A stretch of DNA of 12,477 bases from assembly GCA_964404765.1 (NCBI GenBank), contig CAYOLL010000173.1, positions 1 through 12,477 of the forward strand, in the 5' to 3' direction. The stretch comes from CAYOLL01 sp964404765 [NCBI: uncultured Gemmatimonadota bacterium] (lineage in GTDB: Bacteria > 4572-55). Below the pieces are notes generated by a model. That model was not told the DNA's origin. It ran no database searches and was given only the letters and a program-made list of their open reading frames with translations. The position numbers and the translations under genes are program-made. Shown here piece by piece: positions 1 to 5,609 of the stretch; positions within the stretch are counted from its first letter, which is position 1; every line of letters begins with the position of its first letter.

Positions 1-193
1 CATTGTTCTTTGCCCAACTGACCGCCCCGCCGAACGCTTCTTGCTGCGCTTCCTGCGCCGGAGTCGCCACGCGGGTCCCTTTGGGCTGTTTTACGCTGGC
101 AATCGTTTCGCCGTTCAACTGGCGAAAGACTACCTGATTGCCCAACGCACCGGCAAGGCCGGACGTGATAATGTTACGAATAACCTTAGCCAT
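1..193 (-). CDS. Small conserved-type protein of unknown function, 5' part only
   Basis: The gene starts at the ATG complementary to 191-193 and runs off the left edge, so only the first 64 residues are visible. A GGAGG Shine-Dalgarno site (complement of 201-205) lies 7 bases before the start. The protein begins MAKVIRNIITSGLAGALGNQ and continues with an 'FRQLNGETIAS' stretch and a 'TPAQEAQEAFGGAVSWAK' stretch. This order (basic start, glycine-rich segment resembling 'GxxGNxVFxxxNG', then a 'TPAQ...' segment) resembles a family of short uncharacterised bacterial proteins, but I do not know a function for it. There is no signal peptide and no clear membrane segment in the visible part. It is transcribed away from the sigma operon. 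That it is a real gene is well supported; its role is unknown. Confidence 0.8.
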   Translation of the reverse strand, partial: MAKVIRNIITSGLAGALGNQVVFRQLNGETIASVKQPKGTRVATPAQEAQQEAFGGAVSWAKNN

Positions 194-248
194 TAGAAAC
201 CTCCATACAAATGAAAGAATGAAATGAAGTGAAGTGAACGTAAGCCAA

Positions 249-277
249 GATAAAATGGCAGGGTTATAGGCTGTCAA
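249..277 (-). promoter_or_regulatory. Candidate sigma-70 promoter for the leftward gene
   Basis: On the minus strand a perfect TTGACA -35 box (complement of 272-277) is followed, after exactly 17 bases, by TTTATC (complement of 249-254), a 3/6 match to TATAAT. It lies about 55 bases upstream of the start codon at 193, leaving a pyrimidine-rich leader. The -35 box and spacing are convincing; the -10 box is weak. Confidence 0.5.
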
Positions 278-359
278 GAGAAATATGTATATTTTTTGCC
301 ACATAATGGGCGATGTTGATAGAAACCCGCCTGCGGTCAATGGGAACAAAAACAAAAAA

Positions 360-396
360 CCCGTTGGATTTTGCTTGTCCAACGGGTCTTTTTTTG
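360..396. terminator. Intrinsic terminator hairpin, bidirectional in form
   Basis: A 9-bp perfect stem, CCCGTTGGA (360-368) and TCCAACGGG (378-386), has a 9-base loop and is followed by TCTTTTTTTG (387-396). The bases before it (346-359) are A-rich, so it also has a T-run on the minus strand and could stop transcription both ways. It sits between two divergent genes, where neither neighbour needs a terminator. It may insulate the two promoters or end a short RNA starting near 300. Confidence 0.85.
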
Positions 397-405
397 TTAT
401 GATTT

Positions 406-437
406 GAACGTCTGCAATGCAAGATTTACGGACGTTC
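406..437. promoter_or_regulatory. Inverted repeat upstream of the sigma operon (possible operator)
   Basis: GAACGTC (406-412) and GACGTTC (431-437) are perfect inverted copies separated by 18 bases. The spacer opens with TGCAATGCA, itself a near palindrome. The right arm ends about 20 bases before a TAAAAT -10-like element (457-462), so a protein bound here could touch the -35 region of an operon promoter. It could also fold in RNA. The structure is seen directly; the regulatory role is inference. Confidence 0.3.
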
Positions 438-601
438 TATACGGTTTTTGCTGCTGTAAAATCGTGCATCAATAGTTCAGAATTTATCAACGCCATCACC
501 ATTTTTCTTGCCTGATCTCCCCCCGCATCGTACAATTATCCCACTATTGCTTTCCCATCACACCCAACGTATGACTTACAATCAGGGAACAGGACTGTCA
601 T

Positions 602-1480
602 ATGAACGATATCAACGATTTCTCCAATAGCGCGTTTAGCCGGTTGATACAAAAGGCCTGCAGCGGCGATCCGAAGGCGTGGGACACGCTGCGCGACCGG
701 ATTCTGATCCCTCTGCTGCAACTTACTCCAATCAAATTCAAATATCTTTATCCCGAACGTTTGGGGGGCACGACCCAGGCGGATGTGGAAGCGTATCTGA
801 ATTATTTTCAGGACTGGCTTGCCAATAAACAAAACCGGGCGGATTTGTGTCGTTATATGCAGGGGCAGTTGAAAAAGAAAAACTGCCCGCTCTGGAGATT
901 TTTGCTGGAACGGCTGCTGGATAATCTTTTTTTGGATTGGCACTGGCAGCGCAAAAGCGATTCGCATTTGATCACGCTCATCATTCTCGGTCATAAAAAA
1001 GAGGTTGTGGCTTATTTACGGACAAATTTTTCAACGCTGAATGAAAACGATTTTGAGGAAATTTTCTCGGTTTTGCTCAAAAGTGTGCGGGATCGTCGTG
1101 AGCAAAAGCCGATCCATCCCCTGCGGTTTTGGCCGTATTTGACTAAAGCCGCTTTTCGCACAGCGAAAGGTTATCAGAAAAATAAATCTAAATGGGTTGA
1201 TTCACCGCCGGATATTACCGCGACGTGGTCGGATCCGCTTGAACAGGCCCATGTTGTTTGGTCCCTGCAACAACTGTCTATTGTCTGCTCGCGTATCGTG
1301 TTGTTTTGGTTGCAGGAGGGTTTGCCGGACGATGACTGGGTGGGTGATCAAACAAGTAATTTGCCGCGTCGAAGTGAAGTGCAAATGTTTTACGAGCGGG
1401 TTTTGCGTATGTCCAAGCCCGCCTTTTATAAGAAAAAGGACGCCTGTCTGGAAAATTTCAACAAATTTTTGGAAATGTAA
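602..1480 (+). CDS. Divergent ECF-like RNA polymerase sigma factor
   Basis: This 292-residue protein has no signal peptide or membrane segment. Residues about 130-197 match the shape of sigma region 2: an acidic 'NENDFEEIFSVLL' stretch, where ECF factors have 'DAEDLVQEVFL', then 'PLRFWPYLTKAAFRTA' and a basic 'KGYQKNKSK', where ECF factors have a Trp-rich promoter-melting helix. Residues about 212-290 resemble region 4: 'SLQQLSIVCSRIVLFWLQEG', then a likely helix-turn-helix ending in 'RMSKPAFYKKKDACLENF'. The N-terminal 120 residues look like a decayed second copy of region 2 ('LIQKACSGDPKAWDTL', 'ADVEAYLNYFQDWL', 'PLWRFLLERLLDN'), which makes it longer than the roughly 180-residue ECF norm. 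AGGA at 591-594 supports the start. It is the first gene of a three-gene operon and probably directs polymerase to a small regulon, perhaps including its own operon. The family assignment rests on motif pattern only. Confidence 0.7.
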   Translation: MNDINDFSNSAFSRLIQKACSGDPKAWDTLRDRILIPLLQLTPIKFKYLYPERLGGTTQADVEAYLNYFQDWLANKQNRADLCRYMQGQLKKKNCPLWRFLLERLLDNLFLDWHWQRKSDSHLITLIILGHKKEVVAYLRTNFSTLNENDFEEIFSVLLKSVRDRREQKPIHPLRFWPYLTKAAFRTAKGYQKNKSKWVDSPPDITATWSDPLEQAHVVWSLQQLSIVCSRIVLFWLQEGLPDDDWVGDQTSNLPRRSEVQMFYERVLRMSKPAFYKKKDACLENFNKFLEM

Positions 1481-1517
1481 AGATTTTTTGAGACGCTGCG
1501 AGGCGTCATCTCTCTTT

Positions 1518-1522
1518 AGGAG
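1518..1522 (+). promoter_or_regulatory. Ribosome binding site deciding the start at 1531
   Basis: AGGAG lies 8 bases before ATG 1531 and 17 bases before the alternative in-frame ATG at 1540, so the upstream ATG is chosen. Confidence 0.7.
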
Positions 1523-1530
1523 CGTAAAGG

Positions 1531-2235
1531 ATGGACACCATGAAAAAAAAATTCACCGCGGATGAATTGCTGAAATATGTCAAGGGGGAGCTGGATGAGC
1601 AACGACATCGTCAAATTGCCGGATATATTCAAACAAATGAGGGCGCAAAAAAGCTGGCTAAACGGCTTGATCTGGCCCGAAAAATGGCGGCTGAGATCGC
1701 CGGTTTATTGCCTTCGCCGGAATTTTTAGCCGCGTATGCCCTGGAAAGCCCGTTCAAGCAGCCGGCCAAACCCGCTTTGCTGGAAATCGTTATTAGCCAG
1801 GCAAAAAAAATTTTGATCCAGGCCGGTGAGGCTGTCACAGAAACGCTCACCCAGGCCGGGGACTTTCTCACTATGCCATCCCTGGCGCCGGTGGGTATGC
1901 GTGGCATGTTGGCCGACGACACGGCCCAAAAGATTAACCGTCCGACGGGCTATCTCTATGATGCGGATGATATGGATATTCGCTTAAAGATAAGTAACAT
2001 GACCCAGCCGGATGGGGCTATTATCGAAGGCAAACTGCTGCGACTAAAAGACCGCGCGGCCGTCGCCGGTAAATCCGTGGCCTTTGTTCATCCCAAGTGG
2101 GACATCCAAACCACGCAAATCAACGAAATCGGCGGTTTCGTCCTGGACAATCTGCCTATTCGACCCAACGAACCGTTTGAGATACGGCTGGAATTGGCCG
2201 ATCGCGTGATTCGTATTGTCGATATTCGTTTTTAA
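1531..2235 (+). CDS. Anti-sigma-like protein with C-terminal beta-sandwich-like domain
   Basis: This 234-residue protein lies 50 bases after the sigma gene, where cognate anti-sigma factors usually sit. Residues 8-57 ('FTADELLKYVKGELDEQRHRQ' region, then 'AKKLAKRLDLARKM') follow the helical plan of zinc-finger anti-sigma domains ('LxxYLDGELDxxERxxVExHL'). However, the HxxxCxxC zinc ligands are absent; the whole protein has no cysteine, and the expected CPxC spot reads NEGA. Residues about 60-145 are a low-order linker with one amphipathic stretch. Residues about 147-234 are beta-rich with 'IIEGKLL', 'GKSVAFVHPKW', 'INEIGGFVLDNLP' and 'PFEIRLEL', resembling carboxypeptidase-regulatory or Ig-like sandwich domains. 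There is no membrane segment, so it should be cytosolic. Its likely job is to bind and restrain the sigma factor until a signal, possibly cleavage by the CHAT protein downstream. The anti-sigma role is inferred from position and N-terminal pattern. Confidence 0.6.
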   Translation: MDTMKKKFTADELLKYVKGELDEQRHRQIAGYIQTNEGAKKLAKRLDLARKMAAEIAGLLPSPEFLAAYALESPFKQPAKPALLEIVISQAKKILIQAGEAVTETLTQAGDFLTMPSLAPVGMRGMLADDTAQKINRPTGYLYDADDMDIRLKISNMTQPDGAIIEGKLLRLKDRAAVAGKSVAFVHPKWDIQTTQINEIGGFVLDNLPIRPNEPFEIRLELADRVIRIVDIRF

Positions 2236-2256
2236 AAAAGCATAACCTGTTTGCCG

Positions 2257-2264
2257 TAAGGAGG
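2257..2264 (+). promoter_or_regulatory. Near-perfect Shine-Dalgarno site of the CHAT gene
   Basis: TAAGGAGG lies only 4 bases before ATG 2269. It is the closest match to the anti-SD sequence in the operon and predicts efficient translation of the protease relative to the sigma gene. Confidence 0.75.
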
Positions 2265-2268
2265 ATAC

Positions 2269-4623
2269 ATGACCCCCGTTTCAGTTTCCCGCAGTGATAT
2301 TATCAGCCTTTACCAGGACGGCAAACATCAGACCGCGCTGGAATATTTAGACATTTTTCTGGCCGGTGTCACTGCCGACAGCATTGACCGAGGCTGGGCC
2401 TTTAAAATGCAGGCGCTGTGCGACTGTGCCCTGCAAAACTTCAGTTCGGCTTATCAGAAAATCGACCAGGCTATTGCGTTATTCGAAAGGTTGAATTCCC
2501 TGCCGGATCTGGGCGCGGCCTGGACCAACAAGGGCGGTTTTTTCTGGACCGAACGCCGTCTGGATGACTGCCTATCGGCGTATCAGAACAGTAAAACGTA
2601 TCTGACGCAGGCATTAGCCGAGGCAAAGGACGACCAAACCCGCCAGCGCTTGATAAACAGCCTGCTGATCCTCGATTTGAACATCGCGCTGTGTTATAAT
2701 GACCTGCATCGGTTTATCGAGGCCGAAAATTTATTCAAAGACGTCCTGACCCGCATCCATAGCAATCATCCGCATTATCCCACTGCCATGAACAATCTAT
2801 CCGTTATTTACCTGATGTGGAGCGAGCAATCTCACGTTTATTATGCCCAATGTCAGCGAACTATTAAAACAGCCATCCGTTTATTGCGAAAACACAAGAA
2901 TGAAAATCAACTCCGGCTGGCCGAGTGCTATCTGACCCTGGCCCGCTTATACAGTCTGCATAAAAAGTATCGGCACGCCTTGAAGTGGGTGCAGGAAGCC
3001 GCCGCCAGGACGGTGACGCCCTTGCAAGTTTACGACTATAAATATGAACAGGCCGTGTGTTATCACGGCTTAAACGAAGATGACCGCGCCACAGCCCTGC
3101 TGCGCGAAGTCATCGCCTGGACCGACGAAAATCCGGCGGCCTGGTTGGCCGCTCTGGCCCATGCCTGTCTGGGGCGGATTTATCGAAAACAGAAACAAAT
3201 TGAATCGGCGCTGACCCACTACAAACGAGCCATTGCCGCCGCAGAATCGGTGCAGGCCCTGGCGGCCCGGCATGAGGAGGATCGCAGTAATGCCTTGAGT
3301 GAATATCTGTCCATTTATGAGGAGGCCGTTACCCTGTGTTTGGAGGATCCCGGTCGTTTGGAGCAAGCGCTGGCTTTTGCGGAACAGGCCCGTTCCCGCC
3401 TGTTGCTGGACTTGTTGTTGAATCGGTTGAGCATCGTCACGATCAACGAAACGGATTGGACCCGCCTGCGCCTGAAGCTGGACGAGTTGTATCGCCAACT
3501 GCACGAAACCGGTCCGGAAACCGGCACACGGCGCGGACAGTCCGGGCAATTGACCGCCGAGATTCTAAAATTGGAGCAGCAACTCCGTAAATTGTTGACG
3601 CCATATCGCCAGGGCGACCGGGCATCTGCGCCGGACGCAAGCGCATTGTTGCCGCCGCCCGACACCGCCGGCACCGTCCTGGAATATTTTGTGGCCAAAG
3701 GGCAGTTGCTGGCTTTTATGATCCAAAATGGCCGGACGAGCTACATCCCTTTGGGCGAATTCAAGTCCATTCGCAACGATGCCGTCAGTCTGAAAAATTT
3801 GCTGGCCGAGTATAGCGCCTACACCGAAGCGCCGGAAGATGCCGTATTTTATCTGAATCGTTTGTACACCCGCCTGGTTGCCCCGCTGGAGGCGACGCTG
3901 ACCGCGCCCCTGACCATCATTCCTCACGCTGAACTGCACTATGTTCCTTTTCAGGCCATGACCGCCAATGACGGCTTTCTGGCTGACCGTTACGCGCTGA
4001 ACTATGCGCCCAGTTTGCAGATTTGGCAGCACTGCCGCCGCAAGGTCGCCGCCATCCCGGCCGCCGATTACCCGGCCCTGCTGGTAGGCGTGCCGGACAA
4101 GAACATTCCCCGCGTGCAGGACGAAATGGATGCTCTGCGCGAGCTGTTCCCGCAGGCCAAAGTGCTCTACGGCCGCGACGCCACCCGCGCTAATTTGCTG
4201 AAATACGCCCCCCATTGTCGCTATGTGCACATTTCCAGCCACGCCTTTTTCCGGCCCGACAATCCGCTGTTTTCCGCCGTGCGCCTGCAGGACGGCTTGC
4301 TGCATGTGCCAGATATTTACCGCCTGCCGCTCAACGCCCGCCTGGTGACCCTGAGCGCCTGCGAGACGGCCCGCCGTCAGGTGCTGGCCGGCGATGAACT
4401 GCTGGGATTGTTACGCGGCTTTTTATATGCCGGGGCGCCGGCCCTGCTGCTCAGCCTGTGGCTGGTGGACGACGACACCGCCGCCCGCTTGATGCCCGAC
4501 TTCTATCGCCGGGTATTGGCCGGGCAGGATTTGCCCGCCGCCCTGCAGCAGGCCCAACAGACCGTGCGCCAGACCAAACCGGATGTGTTCCACTGGGCCC
4601 CGTTCGTGCTGATCGGAGCGTAA
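2269..4623 (+). CDS. TPR-CHAT caspase-like cysteine protease
   Basis: This 784-residue protein is the last gene of the sigma operon, 33 bases after the anti-sigma-like gene. Residues about 5-390 are helical and contain about seven TPR-like units, such as 'AECYLTLARLYSLHKKYRHAL' and 'ACLGRIYRKQKQIESALTHY'. 'LEQALAFAEQARSRLLLDLL' then forms the usual bridge to a CHAT domain. After a charged helical linker (about 400-455), the CHAT domain spans about 461-784. It has 'LTIIPHAELHYVPFQAM', 'YVHISSHAFF' with the expected catalytic His658, 'VTLSACETA' with the expected nucleophile Cys698, and the family's end motif 'HWAPFVLIGA'. Both catalytic residues are present, so it should be active. CHAT domains are clan CD peptidases (separase/caspase relatives), and TPRs usually bind a partner or signal. 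There is no signal peptide, so it acts in the cytosol. The adjacent anti-sigma-like protein is the obvious candidate substrate, which is inference. Confidence 0.93.
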   Translation: MTPVSVSRSDIISLYQDGKHQTALEYLDIFLAGVTADSIDRGWAFKMQALCDCALQNFSSAYQKIDQAIALFERLNSLPDLGAAWTNKGGFFWTERRLDDCLSAYQNSKTYLTQALAEAKDDQTRQRLINSLLILDLNIALCYNDLHRFIEAENLFKDVLTRIHSNHPHYPTAMNNLSVIYLMWSEQSHVYYAQCQRTIKTAIRLLRKHKNENQLRLAECYLTLARLYSLHKKYRHALKWVQEAAARTVTPLQVYDYKYEQAVCYHGLNEDDRATALLREVIAWTDENPAAWLAALAHACLGRIYRKQKQIESALTHYKRAIAAAESVQALAARHEEDRSNALSEYLSIYEEAVTLCLEDPGRLEQALAFAEQARSRLLLDLLLNRLSIVTINETDWTRLRLKLDELYRQLHETGPETGTRRGQSGQLTAEILKLEQQLRKLLTPYRQGDRASAPDASALLPPPDTAGTVLEYFVAKGQLLAFMIQNGRTSYIPLGEFKSIRNDAVSLKNLLAEYSAYTEAPEDAVFYLNRLYTRLVAPLEATLTAPLTIIPHAELHYVPFQAMTANDGFLADRYALNYAPSLQIWQHCRRKVAAIPAADYPALLVGVPDKNIPRVQDEMDALRELFPQAKVLYGRDATRANLLKYAPHCRYVHISSHAFFRPDNPLFSAVRLQDGLLHVPDIYRLPLNARLVTLSACETARRQVLAGDELLGLLRGFLYAGAPALLLSLWLVDDDTAARLMPDFYRRVLAGQDLPAALQQAQQTVRQTKPDVFHWAPFVLIGA

Positions 4624-4674
4624 TGGAGTACGCACGGAATGAAAAACAAAAAACAAATGCGATTTTTCGGCGCG

Positions 4675-5082
4675 TTAGATAACCCAGTTTTCCGTATCCA
4701 AATTTGGCACCCGGCCAAATTCACGCAGATTGTGTGTTACCAACCTGGCCTGGAGACTGAGGGCATGACCGGCAATCAATGTATCCATCGGGCCGATGGA
4801 TAGGCCCTGTTTCTCCAACACGGCCCAAACCTGTCCGGCTTGCTGCGCTGCCGAACGGTCAAACGGATAAATGATCAAAGTTTTTAAAAAGGCGCTAATG
4901 GCCTGGCGAGCCTGTTCCGCAAAACGACTTTTGGCAATCCCGTAATCAAACTCAAAAGCGACAATGACGGATACGCCGACCGTGTGCCCGCTTCGATCCA
5001 ATGCGGCAAAGCGTTGAAAAACCTCCGGCGGTTTTTGCTTGATGATATACAAGCAGATGTTGGTATCAAGGAGATAGATCAT
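4675..5082 (-). CDS. vapC: PIN-domain ribonuclease toxin, VapC type
   Basis: This complete 135-residue PIN domain opens with 'MIYLLDTNICLYII', the hallmark VapC start. The acidic metal-binding residues are visible: Asp6, Glu44 in 'VSVIVAFEFDYG', Asp100 in 'IGPMDTLIAGHAL' and the polar Asn118 in 'LVTHNLREFGRVPNL'. VapC toxins are Mg-dependent endoribonucleases that cut tRNA or rRNA and halt translation when the antitoxin is lost. The start codon overlaps the stop codon of the antitoxin gene upstream (ATGA, 5079-5082), so the two are translationally coupled. The gene is convergent with the CHAT gene, 51 bases apart, with no terminator hairpin visible between them. Family assignment is firm; the exact RNA target cannot be read from sequence. 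Confidence 0.93.
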   Translation of the reverse strand: MIYLLDTNICLYIIKQKPPEVFQRFAALDRSGHTVGVSVIVAFEFDYGIAKSRFAEQARQAISAFLKTLIIYPFDRSAAQQAGQVWAVLEKQGLSIGPMDTLIAGHALSLQARLVTHNLREFGRVPNLDTENWVI

Positions 5083-5444
5083 TCAAACATCTCCTCGCGT
5101 GTCTCAAACGTCATTTCATGCCGTTTCGTCACATAGTCGCTCATGACCTCCATATAATCCGGCGGAAATAGGGCAATGCTTTCGCGCATGGCTTCCCACC
5201 AGGGTTGCGCTTTGCGCTTTGTTGCGGCTTTGGGCGGACGCTGCCGGGTCAATTGGCGGGTTAGCCGCACAATTTTCCGGCGTATGGCCGGGGAAAAGGC
5301 TAAAAACTCCCGGACAAAAGCCGTCTCCGCGGCCTCCGGCACAATCAGCACCGGCGTGTTAGCGGTCAAAGGAAACGGTTCATCCAGTTGGATACGTTCA
5401 CCGTCATAATGGGCGTGAAACGCGGATACCGTAGTTTTACCCAT
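5079..5444 (-). CDS. vapB: Cognate antitoxin, VapB/AF2212-like
   Basis: This 121-residue protein is encoded directly before vapC with a 4-base overlap. Residues about 2-40 ('TTVSAFHAHYDGERIQLDEP' then 'LTANTPVLIVPE') match the small beta-rich antitoxin pattern 'xxAxYdgxxxxLdePxxLxxgtxVxVxV' seen in AF2212-like and some VapB proteins. The rest is long and basic, with 'RRKIVRLTRQLTRQRPPKAA', and ends in an acidic tail ('FETREEMFE') that could wrap the toxin. ATG at 5444 is preferred because GAGG (complement of 5451-5454) lies 6 bases before it; an upstream in-frame GTG at 5456 has no such site. It should neutralise the PIN toxin and probably repress its own promoter. It is longer than typical VapB antitoxins (about 70-90 residues). 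Confidence 0.8.
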   Translation of the reverse strand: MGKTTVSAFHAHYDGERIQLDEPFPLTANTPVLIVPEAAETAFVREFLAFSPAIRRKIVRLTRQLTRQRPPKAATKRKAQPWWEAMRESIALFPPDYMEVMSDYVTKRHEMTFETREEMFE

Positions 5445-5489
5445 GAGCGACCTCACTGTTATGTTAGCTTGCGTGAAGGGCTAAAATGC

Positions 5490-5517
5490 TTGATACGCGT
5501 TTTGGTAGCAATTACAA
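5490..5517 (-). promoter_or_regulatory. Candidate vapBC promoter
   Basis: On the minus strand TTGTAA (complement of 5512-5517) and TATCAA (complement of 5490-5495) are 16 bases apart. Each matches the sigma-70 consensus at 4 of 6 positions, and they lie about 50 bases before the antitoxin start. This is a plausible but unproven promoter. Confidence 0.3.
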
Positions 5518-5609
5518 AGTTCAAACGCATCACCTTAATATACATTTTACCCGAATTGAAACGCCAACAAAAACTTCCCCGTAACTTCCCGATCCATAAG
5601 GAGACGACC

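Larger units (their letters stand above)
194..601. other. Divergent intergenic region
   Basis: This stretch has no convincing protein gene. It contains the candidate leftward promoter, short direct repeats of GAAATGAAGTGAAGTGAAC type around 216-240, the terminator hairpin at 360-396 and an inverted repeat at 406-437. The promoter of the rightward sigma operon should lie between about 437 and 590, but no box pair there is good enough to call. TAAAAT at 457-462 is the best lone -10-like element. Confidence 0.6.

Noticed and set aside
541-600. Promoter TTGCTT / TATGAC just before the sigma gene
   Set aside because: Spacing is 17 bases, but the matches are only 3/6 and 4/6, and the TATGAC would leave a leader of only about 20 bases; too weak to call.
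536-994. Open frame on the minus strand opposite the sigma gene
   Set aside because: It overlaps a gene with good family motifs and operon context, has no recognisable domain of its own and reads as an antisense shadow.
3565-4305. Long minus-strand open frame opposite the CHAT domain
   Set aside because: It mirrors the GC-rich codons of the CHAT gene; the sense frame carries the full catalytic motifs, and no ribosome site or family pattern supports the antisense one.
602-4623. The trio as a true type III-E CRISPR (Craspase) locus
   Set aside because: No Cas7-11-like effector, no Cas1/Cas2 and no array lie in the window; only the logic of the three-gene set is similar.
4624-4674. Terminator between the convergent CHAT and vapC genes
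   Set aside because: The 51-base gap has A-rich and T-rich runs but no stem of useful length.
5445-5456. GTG at 5456 (minus) as the antitoxin start
   Set aside because: The ATG at 5444 has a GAGG site 6 bases upstream, and that site would lie inside the coding region if the GTG were used; the family pattern begins just after the ATG.
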